The notes: generated by a model not told the origin, from the sequence alone. Shown: positions 36,608-47,600, numbered from the stretch's first letter. The stretch: 64,000 nucleotides of DNA from Methanogenium organophilum (GCF_026684035.1 NZ_CP113361.1:1240001-1304000), one strand, 5' to 3'. Made by a program: numbers and translations.

Positions 36608-36643
36608 CCTTTATCTAATGGTTGTCCCCATAGTGAATAATCA

Positions 36644-37507
36644 ATGTATGTACTCATGTGCCCCTGTATTGCATCACCGTCACTCCGTGCGGTAGGCATC
36701 ACGAAAGATGCTGATCTTCGGGCCTTCTTTCGTGCGCAGGAGCGTTGTCGGGCATTCGACATCGATGCCGTAATGATGCCCTGCTCCGAGACCGAATTCC
36801 TGGGCCCGGACCATCCGCCGGGGCCGTATGAAGGTCGGCTCGATTCCCCGGAATTTGCTGCCGTTTTGGACCGTTCGGAAAAGGCAGTGCGGGAGATCAT
36901 CAGGGAGCGGGGTGCTCCCCTCTGCATCGTGGGGGTGGACTCATCCCCCGTATGTGGGGTGAACCGGTGGTACCGGACTGGAGAGCGCCACCCCGGTAGG
37001 GGTGTCTTCCTTTCCCGGTTCCCTGAGATTCCAGCACTGGATGTGTATGACTTCGCCCGGTACCGGGTATATCTCGCAGCACCGCTCTTTTCTGAGGCGG
37101 AACGGGCATACAACCGCTCTGTTGTCGCTCTGTTGCGTGAGCATCTCTTTTCGGTGCACCTGCCGCAGGAATGCGGGGACTCTTCGGCTGAACGTTCAGC
37201 AGCCCACACAAACGACATCTTCACGGAGAATCTGGCTGCCCTCAGTGAGGCAGATCTGGTGGTCGCTGTAATCGACGGAGCGGACGCAGACTCGGGCACC
37301 GCATGGGAAATGGGATATGCCTATGCACAGGGCACACCGGTTGTTGCCCTGCGCACCGATTTCCGGCAGGTTGGTGCCACAGAAAAGGTAAACCTGATGC
37401 TTGAGGGAGCCGCCTGTGTGACAGACAACGTGGATATGCTGCCCCGTATTCTTGCCTCCCCGCGTATCTGCCCACCGCGGGATGATATTGGTGCAGCTGA
37501 AATCTAA
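36644..37507 (+). CDS. DUF523-like plus nucleoside 2-deoxyribosyltransferase-like fusion
   Basis: A 287-residue cytoplasmic protein in two parts. Residues 1-145 recall DUF523/TudS-type proteins: a CPC near the start, a further Cys in MMPCSETEFLG, and CIVGVDSSPVCGV (compare the family SPSCG). Residues about 146-280 have the deoxyribosyltransferase fold: RVYLAAPLFSEAERAYN, ALSEADLVVAVIDGADADSGTAWEMGYAYAQGTPVVA. The acidic DSGTAWE motif carries the likely nucleophile. The pairing suggests processing or salvage of a modified base or nucleoside, perhaps a thiolated one. That pathway is inference. Confidence 0.7.
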   Translation: MYVLMCPCIASPSLRAVGITKDADLRAFFRAQERCRAFDIDAVMMPCSETEFLGPDHPPGPYEGRLDSPEFAAVLDRSEKAVREIIRERGAPLCIVGVDSSPVCGVNRWYRTGERHPGRGVFLSRFPEIPALDVYDFARYRVYLAAPLFSEAERAYNRSVVALLREHLFSVHLPQECGDSSAERSAAHTNDIFTENLAALSEADLVVAVIDGADADSGTAWEMGYAYAQGTPVVALRTDFRQVGATEKVNLMLEGAACVTDNVDMLPRILASPRICPPRDDIGAAEI

Positions 37508-37591
37508 TGCCAATTATTATTTCCCCCGTAAACGACAGTTCAGATATAGATGGGGTCGGCAGCATGTCTGGCATAGCCCCGGGAATATGAG

Positions 37592-38968
37592 ATGGGTCAG
37601 CGACGGATTCTGATAGTGGAAGATGAAGCGATCATTGCAATGGAGCTCAGGGAGACCCTTGAACATCTGGGATATGCGGTTGTCGGGAATGAACTCCGGG
37701 GTGAAGAGGCGCTTCTTGCGGCGGGGAAGCTTCGGCCTGATGTTGTGCTGATGGATATCCACCTGAAAGGAAAGATGGATGGTATTGAGGCAGCTGATCG
37801 CATCGGTCGGCGCTATGACATTCCGGTCATTTACACGACCGCCCATTCTGATCGGGAAACGTTGTCACGGGCCATTCGCAGTCAGCCTTACGGCTATATC
37901 ATAAAACCATTCGATGAGCGGGAGCTTTATTCCAATATAGAGATGGCGCTGCACAAACACCGGGTAAAGAGTCGTCTTGAGGGGAGTCCCGAAATGGTTG
38001 ATTCTGCCCTGAATATGCTCGCAGGAGCGGTTGTGATAACTGACGCAGACGGTCGTATCGAGCGTCTCAATCTGGAGGCCGAACGGGTGACCGGATACCG
38101 ACTCACAGATGTTCACGGTCTTCCTTTTTTTACTGCCTTTGGGATATCGGTGCCCGGTCGTGATGCTCTAATGGAGAAACTACTGGTCTCTTCGGACTAT
38201 GCCGCAGGCTCCATGCTCTCGTTTCCATCAACGATACGGGCCGGCATGAAATCCGGTGGATATATCCTTGCTCATCTGAGCACAGTCATAATACAGGAGA
38301 AGGATAATGCGCGGATTCACAAGATTGCTTTTCTTATCGAACCCTATACTCCCGGCACAGAGGTCGAATCTGATAATTTGCCCGGTCCTGCTGCCCTTGT
38401 GGAGGCGATGCCCGAGCCCTTTGCCTGTGTAGCAGAAGATGGGTCTGTCTTTCTGTATAATGAAGCGTTCTCATCGCTTTGTGAGCGATTTGGGAGTGAT
38501 ATTCACGGGTTGATCCCTCATCTGACTGGGGCACTGCCGGAGTCGTTTATCGGGGGGCCGGTCCTTTTTCATGAGGTGTTGGCGAGCAATCAGATGGTAA
38601 GGCGGGAAAAAGTGGTAAAATTCTCGACCGGCAGTATGGTCTATGCCATTCAATATCTCCCGGTAACCGAAGGAACTGACGGAACGCCGCGGTGTGTGGG
38701 ACTGTATATCCGCGATGTCACAGGAGAGACCGTTGCGCTACAGCAGTGCGAGAGAACGCTGGAAGGGACCCAAAACACTGATGACGCAATTGCGGGGGTG
38801 GGGGAACTCTGTGGAGCACTCAAGGAAGCGGTTTATGCGATGTCATGGGCATATGAGAAGGGACCTGCCTTTCGCGATGCAGCAAAAGAACAGCAAGAGG
38901 AAGTGAACCGAATTCTTGGTTCGATTGACCTCAGGCTGATTGAGATTGAAAAGAATCGTCCTGTCTGA
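37592..38968 (+). CDS. Response regulator with two PAS-like domains
   Basis: A 458-residue cytoplasmic protein. Residues 5-122 are a complete receiver: acidic pair EDE at 10-12, phosphoacceptor Asp55 in LMDIHLKG, and YIIKPF with the conserved Lys. Two PAS-like segments follow (about 133-250 and 268-385; AGAVVITDADGRIERLNLEA, EPFACVAEDGSVFLYNEAF). The C-terminus is helical with no kinase, methyltransferase or DNA-binding motif. The output is therefore probably protein-protein contact. An A/T-rich stretch at 37510-37522 may be its TATA box. Confidence 0.88.
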   Translation: MGQRRILIVEDEAIIAMELRETLEHLGYAVVGNELRGEEALLAAGKLRPDVVLMDIHLKGKMDGIEAADRIGRRYDIPVIYTTAHSDRETLSRAIRSQPYGYIIKPFDERELYSNIEMALHKHRVKSRLEGSPEMVDSALNMLAGAVVITDADGRIERLNLEAERVTGYRLTDVHGLPFFTAFGISVPGRDALMEKLLVSSDYAAGSMLSFPSTIRAGMKSGGYILAHLSTVIIQEKDNARIHKIAFLIEPYTPGTEVESDNLPGPAALVEAMPEPFACVAEDGSVFLYNEAFSSLCERFGSDIHGLIPHLTGALPESFIGGPVLFHEVLASNQMVRREKVVKFSTGSMVYAIQYLPVTEGTDGTPRCVGLYIRDVTGETVALQQCERTLEGTQNTDDAIAGVGELCGALKEAVYAMSWAYEKGPAFRDAAKEQQEEVNRILGSIDLRLIEIEKNRPV

Positions 38969-39142
38969 TGCTATTGATCCGTATTCGTGAGATTGATTCT
39001 GCAAAAAATTGCATGGGGTTAAATTTTCGGTTTATATTTGCTTATCTCCCCTAAATTCAGTTTTCAAGGATATTATTCTCAGTTCATATTGGTTTGTCGG
39101 GGAAGTTTTTTTATGGAATGACGTCATAGGAGCACGCAACCC

Positions 39143-39499
39143 ATGGGGGGTGCTCAGATGACAGAGAGTGAACAAATACACAGGGATAGTACTCGTGCAG
39201 TTTTTCTTGAACAGGCGCGTGCCCGGTTGGATGAAGTCCGGGAGCTAGATGAACAGATTCGCGCACGTATTGCTGATGCGCCGGATACGGTTCAGGCAGA
39301 TGTCGTGGCCTGCAATGTGGATGTGGGAATGTACGTCAGTCTTGCCGAGGTTGAAATTGATCTCTTGGAGAATGCAGAAGAGGATGAGTGGATAAGGCTG
39401 CGCAGCAGGGTTGACACGGCGATTGGGAAGGCAATGGGGGAACTGGAACGCTGCGATGCAATCCTCGACCGTCCACCAGAGCATGTGCAGTGGAAGTGA
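39143..39499 (+). CDS. Small helical protein of unknown function
   Basis: A 118-residue acidic, mostly helical protein. An AGGAG at 39128-39132 lies ten bases before this ATG, which supports it over the later Met (39158). The sequence ARARLDEVRELDEQIRARIAD and the later DEWIRLRSRVDTAIGKAMGELERCD have heptad character and may form a small helical bundle. I do not recognise a family and see no membrane helix. It stands between a response regulator and a PAS regulator. Confidence 0.6.
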   Translation: MGGAQMTESEQIHRDSTRAVFLEQARARLDEVRELDEQIRARIADAPDTVQADVVACNVDVGMYVSLAEVEIDLLENAEEDEWIRLRSRVDTAIGKAMGELERCDAILDRPPEHVQWK

Positions 39500-40142
39500 G
39501 TCCGGAGGGGCGGGGGCACTTGTTCCCTGACCTTTTTTCAATTTTTTGAAGCTGTGTCTGTTGGAATCGTAATGATGGTGTCAGGATATCGCGTTCGTTT
39601 CAGTGATTGTTGCAGATACTGCTGAAACTGCTGAATAAATTGTCACCAAAAGAGCTCAAAAACATTTCATATGGTGAATTATTTCCTGATTTATAAATTA
39701 GTGAGTTTGCAGATTCATAGATGTTTTCATAAAATGAATCACTCAAAAACAGATGCCTGAGGATTGGTATCAGGGGGCGCGTATGTGGTATCGGTTTGTT
39801 CGTGGTACGTGTGTTGAGAGGTGTGTAAGGTTTTGGTGTGGTGCGCCCCCTCTTCCCTGGTATCTTCTGGTTTTCCCTGGCGAATGTACCATGCCCCCTT
39901 CCGGTATCCCTGTTCGGATGAGGCAGGATGCAGTCGCTGTGGTTCTCTGGTGAAAGACCACTGCGGGGATTGGTATATTGGTTCCCAGTCTGTGCCAAAC
40001 TGGTACTAATTACATATTCTCATCACTCGCATATATATGTTGCGCCTAATGCCAAGCATTGAAGTATGCGTTGGGTGGTTGCATTGGGCCATGCATTAGC
40101 GAAACCTATAATATCTGAACCGGAGTAAATTTTAATTCATAC
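39500..40142. other. Long intergenic region before HTH-PAS gene
   Basis: These 643 bases contain no frame with convincing protein composition. Short Cys/Trp-rich frames at 39753-40009 shift between reading phases, as a decayed gene might, but this is weak. T-rich runs follow the upstream gene at 39530-39546. A TATA-like catatatatg at 40030-40040 and ctataatat at about 40106-40114 are candidate promoters for the gene at 40143. Between them gcatt recurs three times (40056, 40081, 40093). Confidence 0.4.
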
Positions 40143-41843
40143 ATGCATGGTGTCTTTCCACAAGAATTAACCCGTATCTGTGACGTTCTCAGGGAGAATC
40201 CAAAGGGCATGGCAGTCCGCGACATCGCTGATGCCATCGGGATGAACCGAAATACGGCATCGCGCTATCTCGACATGCTGCGCGTAGCCGGACAGGTGGA
40301 GATGAAGACGTACGGCAAGGCAAAGGTTTTCTACATCTCCCAGCGGATGCCCATCTCCGCGATGATGGACTGTGCGGTTGACATGGTCTTCGTGGTGGAT
40401 TCAACGCTGACAGTCGTCGAAGCGAACGACACCATATGCACCTTTCTGGGGGGATGCCGCGATGAGATCCTGGGCCACCCGATGCGTGAATCGCCCCTCG
40501 GTGCGTTTGACCATCCCCTGATCGTCGGGCGCATCGGGGATGCGATGGAAGGAAAGAGTTCCACCGATGAACTCCGGTATATGCGGGTGGACGGAGAGAT
40601 ATTTTTCCGGGTGAAGACCATCCCCACGGTACTCAACTCCGGTCTGCCGGGTGTCGCGGTTGTCATGGAGGACATCACCGGGCAGAAGGTGGCAGAGGAG
40701 GCGTTGCGGGAGAGTGAACTGAAGTTTCGCACACTTGTCGAAGACGTGAGTGATGCCATCTGGATCATCGGGGATGACTGGACCTTCTCCTATGTGAGTC
40801 CGCGCACAGAAGAGATCCTCGGTTACCTGCCTGAACGAATGGAAGAAAAGTCGTTATTCAGTTTCATCCCGGAAACGGGACGCGCAGCGACGAGGGAAGC
40901 CATTGCAGCTTCCCGTGACAGTCCACGGCGGGGTGCGGTTGTCTCACTTTCCATGCGGCACGCAGACGGTCATCCGGTCGAAGTGGAGGTGAGCGCCTCC
41001 CCGCGCTATGACCTTCTGGGGAGTTTTACCGGGTATCGTATGGTCTGCCGTGATGTCAGTGAACGGCGGGTGCAGGAACAGAGACTCCTGCAGTGGAAGT
41101 CATTTCTCTTCTCGATTGTCCAGAATATTCCTGCAAAGGTCCTCGTCACGAACGTGGACGACCGTTCGCTCGTCTTTGCGAACCGTTCCTTTGAGGAGAT
41201 GTTCGGTGTCTCCTCCGATACCGTGGTAGGAAAACAGTGCACAGATATTTTCACCCCCGATCTCTGCCGGGTATTGCTCTGCCGTGACGAAGAGATTCTG
41301 CAGTCAGGTATTGAAGTGGACGTACCGGAGGTTGTGACGGATGTGCCCGGCATTGGGGAGCGGGTGCTCTGGATCAAGAAGATACCCATCTTCTCCGACA
41401 AAGGCGACCTCCGCTATATCCTCGGCATCTACCGTGACGTGACCGATACGGTCCGCAACGAACAGCGCATCCGTGCGGAGCGCGACCAGGCGCAGCAGTC
41501 ACTCGATGCCGCCGGTGCCCTGATCGCGGTTGTCGCCCCGGATGGCACCATCCGGACGATGAACCGGCGGGGCAGCGAGATGCTCGGCTACCCTGCAGAC
41601 GGCCTCATTGGTCGCAACTGGTTTGACACCGTTGTCCCACCGCATTCACGCGAAGTTCTGCGCCGGCGGTTCTTTGCGGTGCTCCAGAACGGCAGTTTCC
41701 CGGCAGTCTCCGAGAGCGGGCATCTCCTCAGTGCCGACGGCAGACTCGTTGCCGTTGCCTGGCAGAATGCAATGCTGCCGGGCGAGGACGGGACACCTGC
41801 AGGCGTCGTCACCTCCGCCCAACCGCTTCCTGACGGCGTCTGA
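40143..41843 (+). CDS. One-component regulator: N-terminal HTH and four PAS domains
   Basis: A 566-residue soluble protein. Residues 1-65 form an IclR/wHTH-type DNA-binding module (RDIADAIGMNRNTASRYLDML recognition region). Four PAS domains follow (about 75-180, 195-310, 325-440 and 450-560), separated by helical linkers such as EEALRESELKFRTLVEDVSDA. No kinase, cyclase or phosphodiesterase domain is present. It is best read as a transcription regulator that senses small ligands or redox state through PAS. The promoter region with repeated gcatt motifs could be its own operator. This architecture is frequent in Methanomicrobiales. Confidence 0.88.
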   Translation: MHGVFPQELTRICDVLRENPKGMAVRDIADAIGMNRNTASRYLDMLRVAGQVEMKTYGKAKVFYISQRMPISAMMDCAVDMVFVVDSTLTVVEANDTICTFLGGCRDEILGHPMRESPLGAFDHPLIVGRIGDAMEGKSSTDELRYMRVDGEIFFRVKTIPTVLNSGLPGVAVVMEDITGQKVAEEALRESELKFRTLVEDVSDAIWIIGDDWTFSYVSPRTEEILGYLPERMEEKSLFSFIPETGRAATREAIAASRDSPRRGAVVSLSMRHADGHPVEVEVSASPRYDLLGSFTGYRMVCRDVSERRVQEQRLLQWKSFLFSIVQNIPAKVLVTNVDDRSLVFANRSFEEMFGVSSDTVVGKQCTDIFTPDLCRVLLCRDEEILQSGIEVDVPEVVTDVPGIGERVLWIKKIPIFSDKGDLRYILGIYRDVTDTVRNEQRIRAERDQAQQSLDAAGALIAVVAPDGTIRTMNRRGSEMLGYPADGLIGRNWFDTVVPPHSREVLRRRFFAVLQNGSFPAVSESGHLLSADGRLVAVAWQNAMLPGEDGTPAGVVTSAQPLPDGV

Positions 41844-41865
41844 GGACGCGGTATATTCTCCCCGT

Positions 41866-41880
41866 CCGTCTGTTTTTTTT
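41866..41880 (+). terminator. T-rich terminator after HTH-PAS gene
   Basis: An uninterrupted run of eight T residues lies about 30 bases after the stop codon. Confidence 0.4.
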
Positions 41881-41974
41881 GAATGTTTGGATCCTGTCAT
41901 CCGCTGCCTCCGTACAGGCAGTTATATCTGGTTCGTAACGGAAATTTTACCCGAACACAAACGGGGTATTTTCT

Positions 41975-43438
41975 GTGGTTATTCTTCTGTCCGGTATTGA
42001 TATCGTAGGTTACAGCCTTCTGGGCATTCTTTTGGTTGCCAATTTTTCCATCGCCATCACGGTGGTGTTTGTGGAACGAAAAAAGCCCTCTACGGCCCTG
42101 TTATGGGTGGCGGTGCTCTTCTTTTTGCCCATCTTCGGGTTCCTTCTGTACCTCGTCTTCGGGCAGAACATCTACAAGGAGCGGATATTCCGGCTGAAAG
42201 AAGAGGACGACCATATCGCAAAGACGCTGATCGCGTCTCAGGAAGAGCGTCTTTCCCGTATCCATGTACCGTTCGAAGACAAGGCCGGCGATTACCTCAA
42301 TATGGTCACGATGCTCCTTCGTAACGATGGGGCCGTCCTCTCAAACGACAACACCATGGAGGTGTATACCAATGGGTACGCGAAGTTCGAAGCTCTCATG
42401 GAGGCAATCGCCGGTGCAGAGGACTTTATCCACCTGGAATACTACATCATTCGAAACGACACTCTCTCCCGGCAGATCACTTCAGCCCTTGTTGCAAAGG
42501 CACGGGAAGGAGTGACGGTCCGCGTGCTGGGGGATGCCGTCGGGTGTCACGGTCTCCCCAGGAACTTCTTTTCCGAACTGATGGATGCAGGCGGTGAGGT
42601 TGCCTTCTTTTTCCGCTCAAAGTACCTTCACATTAATATGCGGGTCAACTACCGCAACCACCGCAAGATCGCCATCATTGATGGGAAGACCGGTTTTATC
42701 GGCGGGTATAATATCGGCGACGAATACCTCGGAAAAGGCCCGCTCGGAAACTGGCGCGACACCCACCTGAAGATCACCGGCACTGCCGTGCATTCCCTAC
42801 AGGTGCGCTTCTTCATGGACTGGAATCATGCCGCAGGGGCGGACCTTGGATTTGACGAACGCTACTTCCCGGTGATGGAGGAACGGGAGGGGGCGCTCGT
42901 GCAGATCGTCGCGAGCGGGCCGGATTCACGCGGTGAAGCAATAAAGAAGGGCTACCTGAGCCTGATACACAACGCACGCGAGAGCGTCTGGATCCAGACT
43001 CCCTACTTCATCCCGGACGCGAGTATCATGGACGCCCTTACAATTGCAGCGGAATCGGGGGTGGACGTGCGTATCATGGTCCCCTGCAAACCGGACCACC
43101 CGTTCGTCTACTGGGCCGGTTTCTCCTATCTCTGGGAACTGATGGAGTCCGGCGTGCGGGTCTATACCTATGATGATGGGTTTATTCACGCAAAGACGGT
43201 CACGGTCGATGGTATTGCGGCCTCCGTCGGGAGTGCCAACTGGGATATCCGGAGTTTTTCACTGAACTTTGAGGCGAACGCATTCCTGTACAGGGGGGGT
43301 GTCCCGGCCACCCTGAAACAGATATTTGCCGACGACATTGCCTCATGCACAGAAGTGACGCCGGAGATGTACGGGCAGCGCACCCATCTCATGCGCTTCA
43401 AGGAATCGTTCTCCCGTCTTTTTTCCGGGATACTGTGA
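41975..43438 (+). CDS. cls: Cardiolipin synthase-type phospholipase D protein
   Basis: A 487-residue membrane enzyme. Two N-terminal helices (about 6-28 and 37-57) precede a PLDc_N-like segment and two HKD motifs: NHRKIAIIDGKTGFIGG near 228 and HAKTVTVDGIAASVGSANWD near 405. This is the plan of bacterial ClsA-type synthases, which condense phospholipids. In an archaeon the substrates would be archaetidylglycerol-type ether lipids, giving archaeal cardiolipin analogues. The GTG start is 35-45 bases after a ttatatct TATA-like run (41932-41939). Confidence 0.93.
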   Translation: MVILLSGIDIVGYSLLGILLVANFSIAITVVFVERKKPSTALLWVAVLFFLPIFGFLLYLVFGQNIYKERIFRLKEEDDHIAKTLIASQEERLSRIHVPFEDKAGDYLNMVTMLLRNDGAVLSNDNTMEVYTNGYAKFEALMEAIAGAEDFIHLEYYIIRNDTLSRQITSALVAKAREGVTVRVLGDAVGCHGLPRNFFSELMDAGGEVAFFFRSKYLHINMRVNYRNHRKIAIIDGKTGFIGGYNIGDEYLGKGPLGNWRDTHLKITGTAVHSLQVRFFMDWNHAAGADLGFDERYFPVMEEREGALVQIVASGPDSRGEAIKKGYLSLIHNARESVWIQTPYFIPDASIMDALTIAAESGVDVRIMVPCKPDHPFVYWAGFSYLWELMESGVRVYTYDDGFIHAKTVTVDGIAASVGSANWDIRSFSLNFEANAFLYRGGVPATLKQIFADDIASCTEVTPEMYGQRTHLMRFKESFSRLFSGIL

Positions 43439-43493
43439 TCTGTCCGCCGATTGTGTTGTCCTGCTATTCCCGGAAAGACTGAGGAGAGAGAGG

Positions 43494-44381
43494 TTATTTG
43501 TTTCCGTTTTTTTTCTGCTGTCGGTCGAGAAAATGTTTGATACGCGGGAGGTTCTGGCGGTAGTGAACCGCGAGGGACGGCACGGTATAAGGCAGGTACT
43601 GCGGCAGCATGGCTGACGCCATTACACCCTTTTCGAGCAGGTTCTTCTCCCGCCCGATGACGCAGTTCTTCCGGTGCAGCACGGCCTCGAGAAACTCTTC
43701 TGTCGTCTCCGCTTGGGCACAGGTGAGGACATGCCCGAGGTCATACAGGAGATGGCCGTCCGTCCCGCCGGTATAGCACATTCCGCGTCGTTCTGCCACG
43801 CCTGCGGCTTTCTCGTTGAGCGGCCGCGTCATCCCTCCGCAGATCACCTCTAGCCCGTCGAAGCGGCTATAGGTCCAGGGGGAGAGATAGCGCCGTTCGA
43901 TACACTTGCAGAGCCCCTTGTTGAAGAGCAGGTAGCCGAAGGGATGGGCGGCGACCACGACGCACGGATAGTCTTCGGCCACGGCGGCGATCTCCGATGT
44001 CGTGAGGGAGGTCGCAAGGCAGGGACTCCTGCTCTTTTTTGGGGCGATATGGGTCTCGTAGCATTCAACGAGATCACGGGAGGAGAAGAAGTAGAGGAGG
44101 ATATGGGGCCCGTCCCAGGCGCTCACTTCGATGCCGGGGATCAGGAGAACGGACGCGTCTCTCCGTTCCGCCTCGGCGACACCGCTCACGGCGTTGTGGT
44201 CGGTAATCGCAAGGCCGATGCCCTTTTGTTTTGCAAGGGCGAGAGCGTCGCGGACACGCGTGGGAGAATCGGAATGGTTTGTATGAAAGTGCATATCCAC
44301 GCCACTGCAGCCCTGCCTTCGGAGTGCCGGTATGTCGGGTCGGGCGAAGATGACCCGTCTGTCTCTGCGTCTCTGGTTCAT
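43494..44381 (-). CDS. PHP-domain metal-dependent phosphoesterase
   Basis: A 295-residue protein of the PHP family. Metal-binding motifs are visible in order: DMHFHTNHSDSP, ITDHNAVSG, PGIEVSA, AAHPFGY and a late TDGH. These residues build the trinuclear metal site of PHP phosphoesterases (for example YciV/TrpH-like). Substrate is unknown; related enzymes act on nucleotide or sugar phosphates. There is no strong ribosome binding site at the first ATG, so the true start may be a little downstream. It is convergent with the cardiolipin synthase gene and divergent from the giant surface protein. Confidence 0.88.
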   Translation of the reverse strand: MNQRRRDRRVIFARPDIPALRRQGCSGVDMHFHTNHSDSPTRVRDALALAKQKGIGLAITDHNAVSGVAEAERRDASVLLIPGIEVSAWDGPHILLYFFSSRDLVECYETHIAPKKSRSPCLATSLTTSEIAAVAEDYPCVVVAAHPFGYLLFNKGLCKCIERRYLSPWTYSRFDGLEVICGGMTRPLNEKAAGVAERRGMCYTGGTDGHLLYDLGHVLTCAQAETTEEFLEAVLHRKNCVIGREKNLLEKGVMASAMLPQYLPYTVPSLAVHYRQNLPRIKHFLDRQQKKNGNK

Positions 44382-44510
44382 GCCGGTCTGTTCATTACCG
44401 GTTGGTCGGACTCCTATTTACTGGTCACGAACCGGGCGTTCCCGTCGGGATACCCGGCGGGCGGCACCGGATGGATGAATGTAATATTTTTGACCCATTC
44501 GTTTGACAAT

Positions 44511-44523
44511 TCAATATATAATG
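44511..44523 (+). promoter_or_regulatory. TATA box of giant surface-protein gene
   Basis: A caatatataat core lies about 85-95 bases before the preferred ATG. It is a strong TATA-like match, as would be expected for an abundant surface protein. Confidence 0.55.
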
Positions 44524-44605
44524 TTTTTTTATGGAGTATTGGAATAATGGTAACTTATATGAGTGTACTTCGAAAGGAGTCCTCCTAAGACAGAGGTGGA
44601 ATTGG

Positions 44606-47600
44606 ATGACAAGGATGCGGACCGGCAGGCTCGTGGTACTCGTGGCACTCTGTGCCGTGGTGTGCCTCGCAGCACCGGCAATGGCCGCCACATGGGTGGT
44701 GAATCCCGACGGAACGGGCGATTTCACGACCGTGCAGGCGGCACTGGACAGTGACTGGACAAGTGGTGACACGATAGAGATCGCCTACGCAGTGTATAAA
44801 GAACCGGTCGCGGTGGACGCGGCCGGCCGGGAACTCACGATTATGGGCATCCCCTCGCCGGCGGGTGACCTGCCGGTCATCGACGGCATGGGCGGCACGA
44901 TCGAGCTGCCGCCCCTTGATCCCGACGGCTGGTATGGGTGTGGGGAGTGTTCGATGTTTCTCTACAACGGTGATTTCGCCGTATCGTCTATTTGTGTGAC
45001 GAACGCTTCGCATAACGGCCTTGTTGCACGGGCCGGTGTCTCCGGACGGACGGTCGCCCTCACGGATGTCGTGGCGACAGAGAACGGCTGGCACGGCATC
45101 AATATCATCTACTATGACGAGGCCGTGCTGACCGAAGTTGATGCAATCGAGAACGGGTGGGCCGGCATTCATGTGGTCAGTACCACATTCACCGAAGGAA
45201 CGGAGCTTCTCTGTCAGGATAACGGCGATGACGGACTGCAGATCCGCGGCGGTGAGGCCGTGCTCACGTCTGTCCTTGCCACCGGGAACGGGTATCGTGG
45301 AGTCGACGTTATCCTGGAAGACTTGTGGGTCATACCCGTGGATGGGGAGGAATGCTCCTCTGCTCTTCTCACGGATATTGTTGCCACGGGCAATGCACGA
45401 GACGGCCTCTTCGTCAAGGGGTCCGGGACCTCCGTTGCGGAGATATCCGAGGTGGAGTCGACCGGAAACGGTGATGACGGTGTCGTCCTGAACGGCTTTG
45501 CCGACTTCGCGGTCTCCGACGTGACGACCGGCGGAAACGGGGCGGAGATAGATATCCCTGTCGTCCCCCCCATTGTGGGCAGCGATGACGGTCTGTCCCG
45601 TGCCTGTGCCCTCTGCCGGGATGACGACCTCCTGTTCACTGCAGATGCTGATCTGGCAGCGGGTGCAGACAGCATCGTTCATGACCTTCGCCATGCGGGG
45701 AACGGTCTTTTTGTGGTGCAGAGCATAAACGGCACCATTGAGAGCGTGGACGCGACAGACAACATGGGCGCGGGTATCCTGACGGATACCACCGGCGATG
45801 TGGTCATCACCGACTGCAGTGCGGATGCAAACGAGTATCTCGGGATTCTCACCATCTCGGTATCCGACGACTATCCCGTTCTCTCGGGTCTGGTCTCGGA
45901 TATCGGTCTTGAGAGTGACACCGATGCGATGGCAGATGCACTCGATACGGCATTCACTGAAATGACGGCGTCTGTGGCAAACGCCACGGTCGTCTCCGAA
46001 GATGAATTCATTCTCGGGGAGGGCGTCGTTGTCTTTGTCGAAAATGTCACGGAAAACGGCCCGAATGTGATGTTGTCATCCGTTTCGGCGAATGATAACG
46101 GGTATACCGGCATCGGGGTCATTGCCCCGTACGTTGTTGCATCGGATATTGCCGCAGGTGAAAACGGCGTGTGCCCGACCGACGTTGCAGGCACGCTCAG
46201 CGGTGCCGGTATTGTCGGTGCATCCTTCGTCGGCGAATACTCCGGGGTTGATGCAGCGGACAACGGTGGTGCCGGTATGGCTGCCGCCTCTCTTGTCCTG
46301 GCGATTGAGAATGCGACACTCACCGGAAACGGTGCCGAAGCCTACAGCGACATTCACGGTCCGCTCTTCCAGACCGGGCTTCTCTCCGTTTCGCTCGTAA
46401 ACGAATTCCTCGGTGTTCATTCGGATCAGAATGCCGGTTCCGGTATTCTCATGACGTCTGTGATGACGGGATGTTACGAATGTACGGCATCAGGGAATGA
46501 CTATGGCGGTATCGTTGCCATGGACCCCCTGAGTCTGGGTATTGCTGCACTCCTGGTGCACTCCGACCTGTCCGTTGTTCTGGATTCCGCGGGCATCTCT
46601 GAAGAGGACCGATTCTATCTGGAGAGTCTCTCATCGCCTGCCATGCAGGATGTCATGACCTGCTACGGTGAGACCGATGCCTTTGCTGCGTCCGCCACAG
46701 CAGACATTGAAACGGACGACGTCACGGAAGAGGATGTGGCGGTCCTCATTGAACTGATACACCAGTATATGGCCCTGTCCGGGTGCTATATGATGGAATC
46801 CGGTGCGGATGAGAACGGGCTCTTTGGCATGGCCGTGGTATATCCGAATGTTGCGGCATACGGGTTTTCGGCAGATGGCAACGGGTATGACGGCGGCAGC
46901 ACGCTTGAGGCCCTTCTCGGGACAGGTATTTTTGGTCTGTATCTCACCGGTGATTTCTTTGATATTTCGGTATCGGAGAATTCCGGAGCAGGGATGGTCA
47001 CTGTTGGTGTCGTATCTGAGTATGAGAAAGTCACGGCAGACGACAACGGATACGCGGGTATCGTCACCATCGACCCCGTGACCCTTGCTGCTGCGGTGCT
47101 CGGCTACTTCGTGGTGCTGGACGGCGACGGGCTCCCCATTGCGTTGGCGGCTGACGACACGGCCGACCTTGCGATGCACGCGGATATCACGGAGAGTGCT
47201 GTTGCGCAGGAGATCGTTGCCACCTACTACACCGGAGCTCCTGCCGGAGAGGTGACCATCAATAAGGCCACCCTGCTGACGGAGGACCCGATGGAAATTC
47301 TTCTTGAGCATATCGAGTTCTACTTCGAATACGCTGGTGTCTATGCCGAAGATGTCTCCGCATCCGGCAACGGCTATCCGGGATTCGTCGCAATCGGCCC
47401 GAACGTGGTGATGAACGGCGTCATAGCGGATGACAACGGTGCTGCAAACGATGACGAAAGCGATATCATCGGCCTTGCCGCAGGCAGCGGTGTCATCGGT
47501 CTCTCCATTGTGGGCGAATACATCGATATCGCGGCATCCGGCAACACCGGCGCCGGTATTGCCACGGCGGGTGTCCTTACCGATATGGCCGCCTGTGAGG

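Noticed and set aside
39753-40009. Cys-rich small protein or zinc-finger gene
   Set aside because: Suggestive CxxC appears in only one of several competing frames, with no start signal; left as possible decayed DNA.
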